Shown in pieces: positions 17,663 to 26,424 of a stretch of DNA of 64,000 bases. The notes below the pieces were generated by a model. The model did no database searches and had not been told where the DNA came from. It saw nothing but the letters and a program-made list of their open reading frames with translations. Both the position numbers and the translations under genes were made by a program. Source of the stretch: Herbaspirillum sp. LeCh32-8 (GTDB taxonomy: Bacteria > Pseudomonadota > Gammaproteobacteria > Burkholderiales > Burkholderiaceae_D); NCBI RefSeq assembly GCF_017814915.1, contig NZ_JAGIPZ010000004.1:250442-314441 (forward strand). Direction: 5' to 3'. The number at the start of each line of letters is the position of its first letter. The first letter of the stretch is position 1.

Positions 17663-20600
17663 ATGAACATCTCAAAATTCTTTATCGATCGCCCGATCTT
17701 CGCGGGCGTGCTATCGATACTGCTGCTGCTGGGCGGCGTGCTGGCCATGTTCCAGCTGCCCATTTCGGAATACCCCGAAGTGGTGCCGCCCTCGGTGGTG
17801 GTGCGCGCGCAGTATCCCGGCGCCAACCCCAAGGTGATCGCCGAAACCGTGGCCTCCCCGCTGGAAGAGCAGATCAACGGCGTGGAAAACATGCTGTACA
17901 TGCAGTCGCAGGCCAACAGCGACGGCAACCTGACCATCACCGTCAACTTCCGCCTGGGCGTCGACCCCGACAAGGCCCAGCAGCTGGTGCAGAACCGCGT
18001 CTCGCAAGCGCTGCCGCGCCTGCCGGAAGACGTGCAGCGACTGGGCGTGACCACGCTGAAGTCGTCGCCCACGCTGACCATGGTGGTGCACCTGATCTCG
18101 CCCGACAACCGTTACGACACCACCTACCTGCGCAACTACGCGGTGCTCAACGTCAAGGATCGCCTGGCGCGCATCCAGGGCGTGGGTGAAGTCGGCCTGT
18201 TCGGCTCCGGCAACTACGCCATGCGCGTGTGGCTGGATCCGAACAAGGTGGCGCAGCGCGGCCTGACCGCGTCCGACGTCATCAAGTCGATCCGAGAACA
18301 GAACGTGCAGGTCGCCGCCGGCGTGATCGGCCAGTCGCCCAGCTCGCCCGACACCCCGCTGCAACTGTCGGTGAACGCGCAAGGCCGCCTGAAGACCGAA
18401 GCCGAGTTCCGCGACATCATCCTCAAGGCCTCGCCGGACGGCGCCACCACCAAGCTGGGCGACGTCGCCCGGGTGGAACTGGCCGCCTCCGAATACGGCC
18501 TGCGCTCGCTGCTGGACAACAAACCGGCCGTCGCCATTCCGATCTTCCAGGCCCCGGGCGCCAACGCGCTGGACGTGTCCACGCAAGTGCGCGCAGCGAT
18601 GAAGGAACTCTCGGCCGACTTCCCCAGCTCGGTGCAGTACAGCATCGTGTATGACCCGACCCAGTTCGTGCGCGCCTCCATCGAGGCGGTGGTGCACACC
18701 CTGCTGGAAGCGATTGCGCTGGTGGTGATCGTGGTGATCATCTTCCTGCAGACCTGGCGCGCCTCGATCATCCCGCTGCTGGCGGTGCCGGTCTCCATCA
18801 TCGGCACCTTCTCGCTGATGCTGGGCTTCGGCTACACCATCAACGCGCTGTCGCTGTTCGGCATGGTGCTGGCGATCGGCATCGTGGTCGACGATGCGAT
18901 CGTGGTGGTGGAAAACGTGGAGCGCAACATCGGCGCCGGCTTGACGCCGCGTGAAGCGACCTACCGCGCCATGCAGGAAGTCTCGGGCCCGATCATCGCA
19001 ATTGCGCTGACGCTGGTGGCGGTGTTCGTGCCGCTGGCCTTCATGACCGGCCTGACCGGCCAGTTCTACAAGCAGTTTGCCATGACGATCGCAATCTCGA
19101 CCGTGATCTCGGCCTTCAACTCGCTGACCCTGTCGCCGGCGCTGGCCGCCATGCTGCTCAAGGGCCACGGCGACAAGCCGGACTGGCTGACCCGCGTGAT
19201 GGATCGCTTCCTGGGCGGCTTCTTCATCCGCTTCAACCGCTTCTTCAACCGCGCCTCCGACAACTACGGCGGCGGCGTGACCGGCGTGATCAAGCGCAAG
19301 GGCGCCACCATGGGCGTGTATGTGGTGCTGCTGGCGGCAACGCTGGGCGTGTCCTACATCGTCCCGGGCGGCTTCGTGCCGGGCCAGGACAAGCAATACC
19401 TGGTGGCCTTCGCCCAGTTGCCCAACGGCGCCTCGATCGACCGCAGCGAAGAAGTGATGCGCAAGATGAGCGACATCATGCTGAAAGAACCGGGCGTAGC
19501 CAGCGCCATCGCCTTCCCGGGCCTGTCGATCAACGGCTTCACCAACAGCTCCTCGGCCGGCATCGTGTTCGTGGGCCTGAAGCCCTTCGAAGAACGCAAG
19601 AGCAAGGAATTGTCGGGCAACGCGATTGCCGCTTCGCTCAACAAGAAGTTCGGCGGCATCAAGGAAGCCTTCACTGCCGTGTTCCCGCCGCCGCCGGTGA
19701 TGGGCCTGGGCACGCTGGGCGGTTTCAAGATGCAGATCGAAGACCGCGACGCGCTGGGCTATGCCGAGCTGGACAAGGCCGCGCAAGCCTTCATGAAGGC
19801 TGCCGCCAAGGAACCGGCGCTGGGCCCGATGTTCTCCAGCTACCAGATCAACGTGCCGCAGTTGGACGTCGACCTGGATCGCGTGAAGGCCAAGCAGCTC
19901 GGCATCCCGGTGACCGACGTGTTCAACACCATGCAGATCTACCTGGGCTCGCTGTACGTGAACGACTTCAACCGCTTCGGCCGCGTCTATCAGGTGCGCG
20001 CCCAGGCTGACGCGCCGTTCCGCGCCAAGGCCGAGGACATCCTGCAGCTGAAGACCCGCAACGACGCCGGCGAAATGGTGCCGCTGTCGTCGGTGGTGAA
20101 GGTCAAGCAGACCTTCGGCCCGGAAATGGTGGTGCGCTACAACGGCTATACCGCCGCCGACATCAACGGCGGCCCGGCCCCGGGTTACTCGTCCGACCAG
20201 GCACAAGCCGCGGCCGAACGCGTGGCTGCAGCCACCCTGCCGCGCGGCATCAAGTTCGAATGGACCGACCTGACCTACCAGAAGATCCTCGCAGGCAATG
20301 CCGGCGTGTGGGTGTTCCCGATCAGCGTGCTGCTGGTGTTCCTGGTGCTGGCTGCCTTGTATGAAAGCCTGACCCTGCCGCTGGCGGTGATCCTGATCGT
20401 TCCCATGAGCATCCTGGCGGCCCTGACCGGCGTCTGGCTGACCAAGGGCGACAACAACATCTTCACCCAGATCGGCCTGATGGTGCTGGTGGGCCTGTCG
20501 GCCAAGAACGCGATCCTGATCGTGGAGTTCGCCCGCGAACTGGAAATGCAGGGCCGCACCGCGGTGCAGGCCGCGATCGAAGCCAGCCGCCTGCGTCTGC

Positions 20601-20887
20601 GTCCGATCCTGATGACCTCGATCGCGTTCATCATGGGCGTGGTGCCGCTGGTGACCTCCTCCGGCGCCGGTTCGGAAATGCGCCATGCGATGGGTATCGC
20701 AGTGTTCTTCGGCATGCTGGGCGTGACGCTGTTCGGCCTGTTCCTGACGCCAGTGTTCTATGTGTTGCTGCGCTCGCTGTCGGGCAAGACGCTGCACTCG
20801 GCCTCGCACCACGAAGCGCCGATGACCGCCGGCTCGCACGTCCCGCACGTGGCGCATGCCGCCCCGGGTTCGCAGGATGATCGTTGA
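17663..20887 (+). CDS. RND multidrug efflux pump (HAE1 family, MexF-like)
   Basis: Proton-driven inner-membrane drug exporter, 1074 residues, full length. Begins MNISKFFIDRPIFAGVLSILLLLGGVLAMFQLPISEYPEVVPPSVVV, the HAE1 opening. Twelve membrane helices are expected in two halves. TM4 carries the proton-relay aspartates in GMVLAIGIVVDDAIVVVENVERN (the DD pair, near residue 405). Other landmarks are FVPLAFMTGLTGQFYKQFAMTIAISTVISAFNSLTLSPALAAMLLK and LMVLVGLSAKNAILIVEFARELEMQGRTAVQAAIEASRLRLRPILMTSIAFIMGVVPL. The 84-base gap after the adaptor gene holds only a ribosome site (AAGGAA). The substrate range is unpredictable from sequence. Confidence 0.97.
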   Translation: MNISKFFIDRPIFAGVLSILLLLGGVLAMFQLPISEYPEVVPPSVVVRAQYPGANPKVIAETVASPLEEQINGVENMLYMQSQANSDGNLTITVNFRLGVDPDKAQQLVQNRVSQALPRLPEDVQRLGVTTLKSSPTLTMVVHLISPDNRYDTTYLRNYAVLNVKDRLARIQGVGEVGLFGSGNYAMRVWLDPNKVAQRGLTASDVIKSIREQNVQVAAGVIGQSPSSPDTPLQLSVNAQGRLKTEAEFRDIILKASPDGATTKLGDVARVELAASEYGLRSLLDNKPAVAIPIFQAPGANALDVSTQVRAAMKELSADFPSSVQYSIVYDPTQFVRASIEAVVHTLLEAIALVVIVVIIFLQTWRASIIPLLAVPVSIIGTFSLMLGFGYTINALSLFGMVLAIGIVVDDAIVVVENVERNIGAGLTPREATYRAMQEVSGPIIAIALTLVAVFVPLAFMTGLTGQFYKQFAMTIAISTVISAFNSLTLSPALAAMLLKGHGDKPDWLTRVMDRFLGGFFIRFNRFFNRASDNYGGGVTGVIKRKGATMGVYVVLLAATLGVSYIVPGGFVPGQDKQYLVAFAQLPNGASIDRSEEVMRKMSDIMLKEPGVASAIAFPGLSINGFTNSSSAGIVFVGLKPFEERKSKELSGNAIAASLNKKFGGIKEAFTAVFPPPPVMGLGTLGGFKMQIEDRDALGYAELDKAAQAFMKAAAKEPALGPMFSSYQINVPQLDVDLDRVKAKQLGIPVTDVFNTMQIYLGSLYVNDFNRFGRVYQVRAQADAPFRAKAEDILQLKTRNDAGEMVPLSSVVKVKQTFGPEMVVRYNGYTAADINGGPAPGYSSDQAQAAAERVAAATLPRGIKFEWTDLTYQKILAGNAGVWVFPISVLLVFLVLAALYESLTLPLAVILIVPMSILAALTGVWLTKGDNNIFTQIGLMVLVGLSAKNAILIVEFARELEMQGRTAVQAAIEASRLRLRPILMTSIAFIMGVVPLVTSSGAGSEMRHAMGIAVFFGMLGVTLFGLFLTPVFYVLLRSLSGKTLHSASHHEAPMTAGSHVPHVAHAAPGSQDDR

Positions 20888-20918
20888 TCGCCTGCCAGAT
20901 GATGATTGGAGCAAGAAA

Positions 20919-22448
20919 ATGAACGCACTCAACATGAACTCCCTGCTGCGCCCCGTGCGCATCGGTTCGGCCCTGCTGGCGTCGCTGCTGATTCTGGCCG
21001 GCTGCTCGGTGGCGCCGACCTACGAGCGCCCCGCCGTCGACACCCCGGTTGCCTTCAAGGAAGCCGGCCCGCAAGCCGGCGAAAACGGCAGCCAGTGGAA
21101 ATCGGCGCAGCCGTCCGAAGACATCGCTCGCGGCGAATGGTGGAAGATCTTCAACGACGACAGCCTGAACGCACTGGAAGACCGCGCGCAGCACGCCAAC
21201 CAGGACCTCAAGGCGGCTGCGGCGCGCCTGGGCCAGGCGCGCGCCCTGACCAAGGATGCGCGCTCGGGCTACTTCCCGCAGGTCGATGCCGGCATCGGCG
21301 CCACCCGCCAGCGCCCGTCGCCGGCATCGCAAGGCCTGCCGGCCGACGCCAACACCCAGCCGTTCACGCTGTATCGCGCGCAGGCCAATATCTCCTATGA
21401 GGTCGACCTGTTCGGCCGCGTCGCCTCCAACGTCGACGCCGCCACCGCCGACGCCCAGCGCAGCGAAGCGCTGTTCCACTCGGTGCTGCTGGCGCTGCAA
21501 GCCGACGTCGCCCAGCAATACTTCCTGGTGCGCGAGCTGGATGCGGCGCTGGATCTCTACACCGGCACCGTGAAGCTGCGCCAGGAATCGCTGCGCCTGG
21601 TGCAACGCCGCTTCGATGAAGGCGACATCAGCGAAGTCGACGTGGCGCGCGCCAAGTCGGAGCTGGCGTCGGCGCAATCGGAAGCGCTCGGCATCACCCG
21701 CCAGCGCGCCACCGCCGAACACGCGCTGGCCATCCTGCTGGGCCGCACCCCGGCCGAGTTCTCGCTGCCGCCGCGTCCGCTGACACGCATCAGCCTGGCG
21801 GTGCCGGCCGGCCTGCCCTCGACCCTGCTGGAACGCCGTCCCGACATCGCCGCCGCCGAACGTTCGATGGCAGCGGCCAATGCCCGCGTAGGCGTGGCCA
21901 AGTCGGCCTTCTTCCCCAGCCTGAACCTGACCGGCGGCCTGGGCTACGAGTCGTCCCAGCTGGGCGAGCTGTTCAACTGGTCCAGCCGCACCTTCCTGCT
22001 GGGGCCGCTGGTGGGCACCGCACTGTCGATGCCGATCTTCGACGGCGGCCGCCGTCAGGCCGGTGTGGACCGCGCCCGCGCCGGCTATGAAGAGCAGGTC
22101 GCGACCTATCGCGGCACGGTGCTGAACGCCTTCCGCGAAGTCGAGGACAACCTGGCCAACCTGCGCATCCTGGGCGACCAGAGCCGCGCGCAGGACGAAG
22201 CGGTATCCGCCTCGGAACGCGCCGCCAAGCTGTCGCACACGCAATACCAGGAAGGCGCGGTCAGCTACTTCAACGTGATCGACGCCGACCGCACCGTGCT
22301 GCAGCAGCAACGCGCCTCGGTCACGCTGGACGGCGAACGCGCCCGCTCCACCGTGAACCTGATTCGTGCGCTGGGCGGCGGCTGGGGCGCGGCGCCTGTG
22401 GCGCCGGCAACACCTGCAGCATCGACGCAGCTGTCGTCGTCACAGTAA
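20919..22448 (+). CDS. Outer-membrane efflux lipoprotein (NodT/OprM family)
   Basis: TolC-like trimeric outer-membrane channel of the RND system, 509 residues. Signal peptide with a lipobox LILAGCS (Cys near residue 29), hence a lipid-anchored OprM/OprN-type channel. Two OEP domains are visible: first WWKIFNDDSLNALEDRAQHANQDLKAAAARLGQARA...YEVDLFGRVASNVDAATADAQRSEA, second LLERRPDIAAAERSMAAANARVGVAKSAFFPSLNLTGGLGYES and FDGGRRQAGVDRARAGYEEQVATYRGTVLNAFREVEDNLANLR. It starts 31 bases after the pump gene and ends the operon. The Ala/Thr/Ser-rich tail after ALGGGWG is typical. Confidence 0.95.
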   Translation: MNALNMNSLLRPVRIGSALLASLLILAGCSVAPTYERPAVDTPVAFKEAGPQAGENGSQWKSAQPSEDIARGEWWKIFNDDSLNALEDRAQHANQDLKAAAARLGQARALTKDARSGYFPQVDAGIGATRQRPSPASQGLPADANTQPFTLYRAQANISYEVDLFGRVASNVDAATADAQRSEALFHSVLLALQADVAQQYFLVRELDAALDLYTGTVKLRQESLRLVQRRFDEGDISEVDVARAKSELASAQSEALGITRQRATAEHALAILLGRTPAEFSLPPRPLTRISLAVPAGLPSTLLERRPDIAAAERSMAAANARVGVAKSAFFPSLNLTGGLGYESSQLGELFNWSSRTFLLGPLVGTALSMPIFDGGRRQAGVDRARAGYEEQVATYRGTVLNAFREVEDNLANLRILGDQSRAQDEAVSASERAAKLSHTQYQEGAVSYFNVIDADRTVLQQQRASVTLDGERARSTVNLIRALGGGWGAAPVAPATPAASTQLSSSQ

Positions 22449-22760
22449 ATCGCCATCGTCCCGGCGCCGCCTGGGACGTGGCGAGCCCGGCAATGCCGGC
22501 AACGAACGCTGAACGACACTGGGTTCCTGCTTTCGCAGGAACGACAGGGTGAACAGAAATTGAACCGCAAGCTGTACGAGTCGCGCCGAAAAGGAAGCCT
22601 CCTGGCCGGCTGCACATGTAACTTCCACCAGCGTGTCGTCCCCGCGAAAGCAGGGACCCAGCGTCGTTCGTCACGCAAAGACAACCTTGATCCAAGCAAG
22701 CCAACAGCAACGAAACAACGGCAACACCCACGCCATTTCATTGAAAAGAGAGAGAACGCC
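22449..22760. other. Intergenic region with repeat pair
   Basis: 312 bases between the efflux operon and the DUF1993 gene. It holds a head-to-head pair of 32-bp palindromic repeats (22514-22545 and 22635-22666) and, close to the left edge, a related GC hairpin around 22455-22480 that may end the efflux transcript. The promoter of the DUF1993 gene must lie in 22670-22750, which is AT-richer. Confidence 0.5.
22514..22666. repeat. Inverted pair of 32-bp palindromic repeats (locus 1)
   Basis: Unit 1 (22514-22545) and unit 2 (22635-22666, opposite strand) share the frame CGACxCTGGGT...ACGAC around a hairpin core such as TTCCTGCTTTCGCAGGAA. The arms form a REP/BIME-like arrangement with an 89-base spacer. 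The same 32-bp family in the same head-to-head layout occurs at 28143-28230 and 43097-43209. Confidence 0.8.
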
Positions 22761-23264
22761 ATGTCCATCACCCTGCACCAAGTCAGCGTCCCGGTCCTGA
22801 TCCGCGGCCTGCAAACCCTGTCCACCCTGCTCGACAAGGCCGAGCAGCATGTCGAAGAACACAAGCTGGAAGCCGCCGAACTGATCGGCGCGCGCCTGTT
22901 CGACGACATGTACCCGCTGGCGGCTCAGGTACAGCGCGCCAGCGACACCGCCAAGGCCACCGCCAGCCGTCTCTCCGGCCTGGCCGCGCCCAATTTCCCG
23001 GATGACGAAACCACGTTCGACGAACTGCAGGCGCGCATCAACAAGACCATCCACTTCCTCGAAGGCCTGCCGGCCGACGCCATCGACGGCCAGGAGCAAC
23101 GCGAGGTGAAGATGATGCTGCGCGGCGAAGAACAACTGATGAGCGGCCAGACCTACCTGACCCACTTCGGCCTACCCAACTTCATGTTCCATGTGGTGAC
23201 CGCCTACGGCATCCTGCGCCACAAGGGCGTCAAGCTGGGCAAGCTGGATTACCTCGGCCTGTAA
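22761..23264 (+). CDS. DUF1993 family protein
   Basis: 167 residues, the normal size of DUF1993, a helical-bundle family related to the DinB/YfiT type and with no established function. Start ATG at 22761 with AAAGAGAGAG upstream. Typical stretches are MSITLHQVSVPVLIRGLQTLSTLLDKAEQH, ARLFDDMYPLAAQVQRASDTAKATASRLSG, PDDETTFDELQARINKTIHFLE and the C-terminal LPNFMFHVVTAYGILRHKGVKLGKLDYLG with conserved His residues. Single gene between the repeat pair and two terminators. Confidence 0.88.
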   Translation: MSITLHQVSVPVLIRGLQTLSTLLDKAEQHVEEHKLEAAELIGARLFDDMYPLAAQVQRASDTAKATASRLSGLAAPNFPDDETTFDELQARINKTIHFLEGLPADAIDGQEQREVKMMLRGEEQLMSGQTYLTHFGLPNFMFHVVTAYGILRHKGVKLGKLDYLGL

Positions 23265-23303
23265 TCACCCACGCTCGCAGGCGCCGATCCGGCGCTGAAA
23301 AAG

Positions 23304-23338
23304 CCGAAGGCCCGCGTCTGCGCGACGCGGGCCTTCGG
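23304..23338 (+). terminator. Strong hairpin after DUF1993 gene
   Basis: 15-base perfect GC-rich arms 23304-23318 and 23324-23338, loop of 5. There is no T-run after it on the plus strand. AAAAAG precedes it, so it would be a better terminator on the minus strand. Confidence 0.6.
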
Positions 23339-23374
23339 TGAAGCCAAACTGATCAATGTTTCCCGTGGTACTTC

Positions 23375-23402
23375 GCCCGCCTTCATCAAGGCGGGCTTTT
23401 TT
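23375..23402 (+). terminator. Intrinsic terminator
   Basis: GCCCGCCTT stem (23375-23383 with 23388-23396), CATC loop, then TTTTTTA. This is the main rho-independent terminator for the DUF1993 gene. Confidence 0.88.
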
Positions 23403-23469
23403 ATCGTAGCTGGGTACTCATGTCGGCTACAGGGCGCCGTACTGAAGGTTCAACGCTGTGCTCCGGAAA

Positions 23470-24135
23470 TTACAGATACACCACTTCAATCGTAGCCGAA
23501 CCGTCCAGTAGAATATCTTGCGTCAGCGAAAGGTTGCTGGCCTTGTCGATGATGGCCTCAACATTGAGCGTGGCGGTAATTGTCTTGTAGGCAGCCGGCA
23601 CGGTCGAACCGCTGGGAGCAAACGCCTTGATGTAGCTGCCGCTTACGCCAAACAGGCCATTGGTGCTCTTGATCCACCTTCCCGCCTCGCCATACAGCGA
23701 ATCCGGCGTGGTGCCGTCGGCGCTCACGCTGGCCGGATCGATACGCAGCGTGTAGATACCAATGTTCTTGCCACCTGCAGTGCCCAATCCGAAGGCGGCG
23801 AGATCGCCGATGTCTTTGTGGGTCGCGGCGACAGCAACCAGCCCCTTTACCGCCGAGGCCTGACGGTTGTCAACGGCACGATAGCCTACCTTGGCGGCGC
23901 TATCGCAACTGATGGTCAGGCTGACACTCTTCTCAGCCAAGGCTGTTGGTGCGTCTGCTTTCAAACTTTGCGTCGGGATGGTGCCGTAGTCGACAACACC
24001 GCCGCCGGAGAACGAAGGCGTACAGGCAACGGGCTTGATGACGCCCGTGACCTTCAACTCGGTTGTGCTGGCGGCAAAGGAAGAGGTGGAGGCCAGGGCG
24101 GCGGCCAGGGCGGCGAAAGCGATGACGTTTTTCAT
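23470..24135 (-). CDS. DUF1120 family exported (fimbria-like) protein, copy B
   Basis: 221 residues from the ATG at 24135 (AAGGGAACAATC before it), giving a clean signal peptide MKNVIAFAALAAALASTSSFAA. The mature chain starts STTELKVTGVIKPVACTPSFSGGGVVDYGTIPTQSLK and keeps a second cysteine in LTISCDSAAKVGYRAVDNRQAS. It ends SATIEVVYL, parallel to LTLELHYL in copy A (2754-3413). The two share the cysteine pair and overall design but have diverged widely. Copy B is less charged and closer to a pilin-like composition. Stands alone, without chaperone/usher genes. Function unknown; surface or periplasmic location is inferred. Confidence 0.87.
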   Translation of the reverse strand: MKNVIAFAALAAALASTSSFAASTTELKVTGVIKPVACTPSFSGGGVVDYGTIPTQSLKADAPTALAEKSVSLTISCDSAAKVGYRAVDNRQASAVKGLVAVAATHKDIGDLAAFGLGTAGGKNIGIYTLRIDPASVSADGTTPDSLYGEAGRWIKSTNGLFGVSGSYIKAFAPSGSTVPAAYKTITATLNVEAIIDKASNLSLTQDILLDGSATIEVVYL

Positions 24136-24233
24136 GATTGTTCCCTTGTTCACATTGGATGGATTCATGGGCATCTCGCTTTCCCCGACTTGGGGTGCTT
24201 GATGCAGTAACGTCAGTTTCCAGGTTTGGAGCT

Positions 24234-24264
24234 CGAATTTATATGAGAATAATCTCAAAATCGG
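24234..24264 (-). promoter_or_regulatory. Shared upstream element of DUF1120 genes, copy B
   Basis: 31 bases matching 23 of 31 positions of 3504-3534. It includes an inverted repeat TGAGA-ATAA-TCTCA and the conserved AATCTCAAAA...CGG. Lies 99 bases before the DUF1120 copy B start. Probable promoter or regulator site. Confidence 0.45.
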
Positions 24265-24454
24265 ACACATCCTCGATCAATTTACCTCGAATTCGGCGCT
24301 CTCTGGCAATGCCAGCCGATTCAAGCCGTTCGCCTCCACCGCAAGGAAGCCGATGTCGGCGGACACAACGGCAGCCGGCACTGCAAGACGATACGCGTGG
24401 CGCAATCCACATAAAGACTGTGCCGCAGCAACAACAATCATTCTCGCAACCGAC

Positions 24455-24489
24455 AATAAAAACGGCCCGTCAAATGGGCCGTTTTTATT
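24455..24489. terminator. Bidirectional intrinsic terminator
   Basis: 14-base arms 24455-24468 and 24476-24489 (AATAAAAACGGCCC and complement). The T-run on the minus strand side ends the SulP gene transcript. Confidence 0.9.
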
Positions 24490-24527
24490 TGGTCGCAACA
24501 AGCAATCTCAATAAGTCTTCTCTACAT

Positions 24528-26045
24528 TCATGAAGCCGCGCCGACGGCGTCATCCCCGGTGATGGCATCCATCCCCGCCCGCTCCAGCAACTCTCGGCAA
24601 CGCGCGGACAAGCCGGTGACCAGCAGTTTCTTGCCGGCCCGTGCGTAGCGCTCGTCCAAAGTCTGCAACGCAGCGATTGCGGAGTGATCGGCCAGGCGCA
24701 GGTGGCGGCAATCCACCACCACATGCTGCGGATCGCTCTGGGTATCGAACAGCTCCAGGAAATGCGCGGTGGATGCGAAGAACAGCGTGCCGTGCGGCGT
24801 GTAGGTGCGCACGCGATCGTCGCCCTCGCCCTGGTCGGCGACATCGGCGCGGATCTCGCGCGCGTGCTGCCAGGCGAAGTTGAGCGCGGCGATCACGATG
24901 CCGCACAGCACCGCCACCGCGAGGTCGGTCAGGACGGTGATGATGGTGACGGCGACGATTACGACCGCGTCGCTCCTGGGCACGCGACCCAGCACGCGCA
25001 GCGAACCCCAGGCGAAAGTCTCCTGCGCCACCACGAACATCACCCCGGCCAGCGCGGCCAGCGGGATGCGCTCGATGGCAGGCGACAGGAACAGGATGAA
25101 GAGCAGGATCATCACGCCCGCGACCACGCCGGAAAGGCGCGAACGGCCGCCCGAGCCGAGGTTGATCATGGTCTGGCCGATCATGGCGCAGCCGCCCATG
25201 CCGCCGAACAAACCCGACACCACGTTGGCCGCGCCCAGCGCCAGGCATTCGCGGTTGGGCTGGCCGCGGGTGCCGGTGATTTCATCGGTGAGGTTGAAGG
25301 TGAGCAGCGTCTCCAGCAGGCCGACGATGGCCATCAGCACCGCGTAGGGGGCGATGATTTTCAGCGTCTCCAGATCCAGCGGCACCGCGGGAACGTGGAA
25401 CATCGGCAGGCCGCCGGCGATCCTGGCCATGTCGCCCAGCGTGGGCGTGGCAATGCCGCCCAGCTGCGTCAACAGGCCCACGCCCAGGATGGCGGCCAGC
25501 GCCGGCGGCACCGCCTTGGTCACGCGTGGCAGGAACCAGGTGATCAGCATGGTGAGCAAGGTCAGGCCCAGCATCACGGCCAGCGACGTGCCCTGCAGCC
25601 ACTGCGGGCCGCTCGGCGTGTCATGGCGGAAGTGCGCCAGCTGGGCGCTGGCGATCACGATGGCCAGGCCGTTGACGAAGCCCAGCATCACCGGATGCGG
25701 CACCATGCGCACCAGCTTGCCCAGGCGCAGCGCGCCGAAGAGCAGCATGATCAGGCCCGACAGCACCACGGTGGCGAGGAAGTATTGCGCGCCGTGCTGC
25801 ACCACCAGCGCCACGATCACCACCGCCATGGAACCGGCGGCGCCGGAAATCATGCCCGGGCGACCGCCGAAGATGGCGGTGATGGTGCAGATGAAGAAGG
25901 CGCCGTACAAGCCCATCAGCGGATTCAACTGCGCCACCAGGGCGAAGGCGATGCACTCGGGCACCAGGGCGAAGGAGGTGGTCAGCCCGGCGAGGAAGTT
26001 CTGGCGCAACGAGCGTGCGCGGGAAACGGTATCAGTCATAGTCAT
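24528..26045 (-). CDS. SulP family inorganic anion transporter with STAS domain
   Basis: Inner-membrane anion transporter (sulfate, bicarbonate or dicarboxylate type), about 505 residues. There is a cluster of in-frame starts (GTG 26051, ATG 26045, ATG 26039). I give the first ATG. The membrane domain (about 15-385) contains LAGLTTSFALVPECIAFALVAQLNPLMGLYGAFFICTITAIFGGRPGMISGAAGS and the SulP signature GTRGQPNRECLALGAANVVSGLFGGMGGCAMIGQTMINLGSGGRSRLSG. A C-terminal STAS domain (about 400-495) shows HVVVDCRHLRLADHSAIAALQTL, with the usual DxS turn. Monocistronic. Ion specificity cannot be told. Confidence 0.94.
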   Translation of the reverse strand: MTMTDTVSRARSLRQNFLAGLTTSFALVPECIAFALVAQLNPLMGLYGAFFICTITAIFGGRPGMISGAAGSMAVVIVALVVQHGAQYFLATVVLSGLIMLLFGALRLGKLVRMVPHPVMLGFVNGLAIVIASAQLAHFRHDTPSGPQWLQGTSLAVMLGLTLLTMLITWFLPRVTKAVPPALAAILGVGLLTQLGGIATPTLGDMARIAGGLPMFHVPAVPLDLETLKIIAPYAVLMAIVGLLETLLTFNLTDEITGTRGQPNRECLALGAANVVSGLFGGMGGCAMIGQTMINLGSGGRSRLSGVVAGVMILLFILFLSPAIERIPLAALAGVMFVVAQETFAWGSLRVLGRVPRSDAVVIVAVTIITVLTDLAVAVLCGIVIAALNFAWQHAREIRADVADQGEGDDRVRTYTPHGTLFFASTAHFLELFDTQSDPQHVVVDCRHLRLADHSAIAALQTLDERYARAGKKLLVTGLSARCRELLERAGMDAITGDDAVGAAS

Positions 26046-26424
26046 GGTCACAGATCGGCCGCCCGCGTATGTGCAGCGTGGCGGCGCAATGAAATTGAAG
26101 ATGGAAAAACAACGCTATGGCAGCGCTATAGCAGCAGCGCAACAACAACAGCCCGGCAGCGGGAAAACGTTGCGCGCTACGGACTGCCCGACAAGCTCAT
26201 CCACACAGACGCCGGCTGGGGCGGCCTTCGCGGATCCGGGAAAATCAGGGGCAATCAAGGCGTATGTGCTGCAACGCAGTTCTGGCGGTTCACTACATCG
26301 GTAGGCTGGATGTGGGCTGTTGACGCTGGAGACTTGCATGACCGGCAAGTCCCGGCGGGACGGCCATGCGGCGAAGCCGCTATTTTATCGCAATGCAGCA
26401 AAGACGGCGCGCAGCCGCGCAGCG
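26046..26424. other. Intergenic region sulP / ClpP-like gene
   Basis: About 380 bases between the SulP start and the stop of the upstream minus-strand gene. It should contain the SulP promoter. No repeat, RNA or convincing small gene was seen. A GCGGCGAAGCCGC hairpin near 26368-26382 may end the upstream transcript. Confidence 0.35.

Larger units (their letters stand above)
24136..24527. other. Intergenic region upstream of DUF1120 copy B
   Basis: 392 bases between DUF1120 copy B and the end of the SulP gene, both on the minus strand. It contains the shared element 24234-24264 and a bidirectional terminator 24455-24489. The rest (24265-24450) shows no gene. Confidence 0.5.

Noticed and set aside
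17711-20962. Open frame of over 1000 codons on the minus strand opposite the RND pump gene
   Set aside because: His/Gln/Arg-rich antisense frame; the plus-strand RND pump is full length with conserved motifs.
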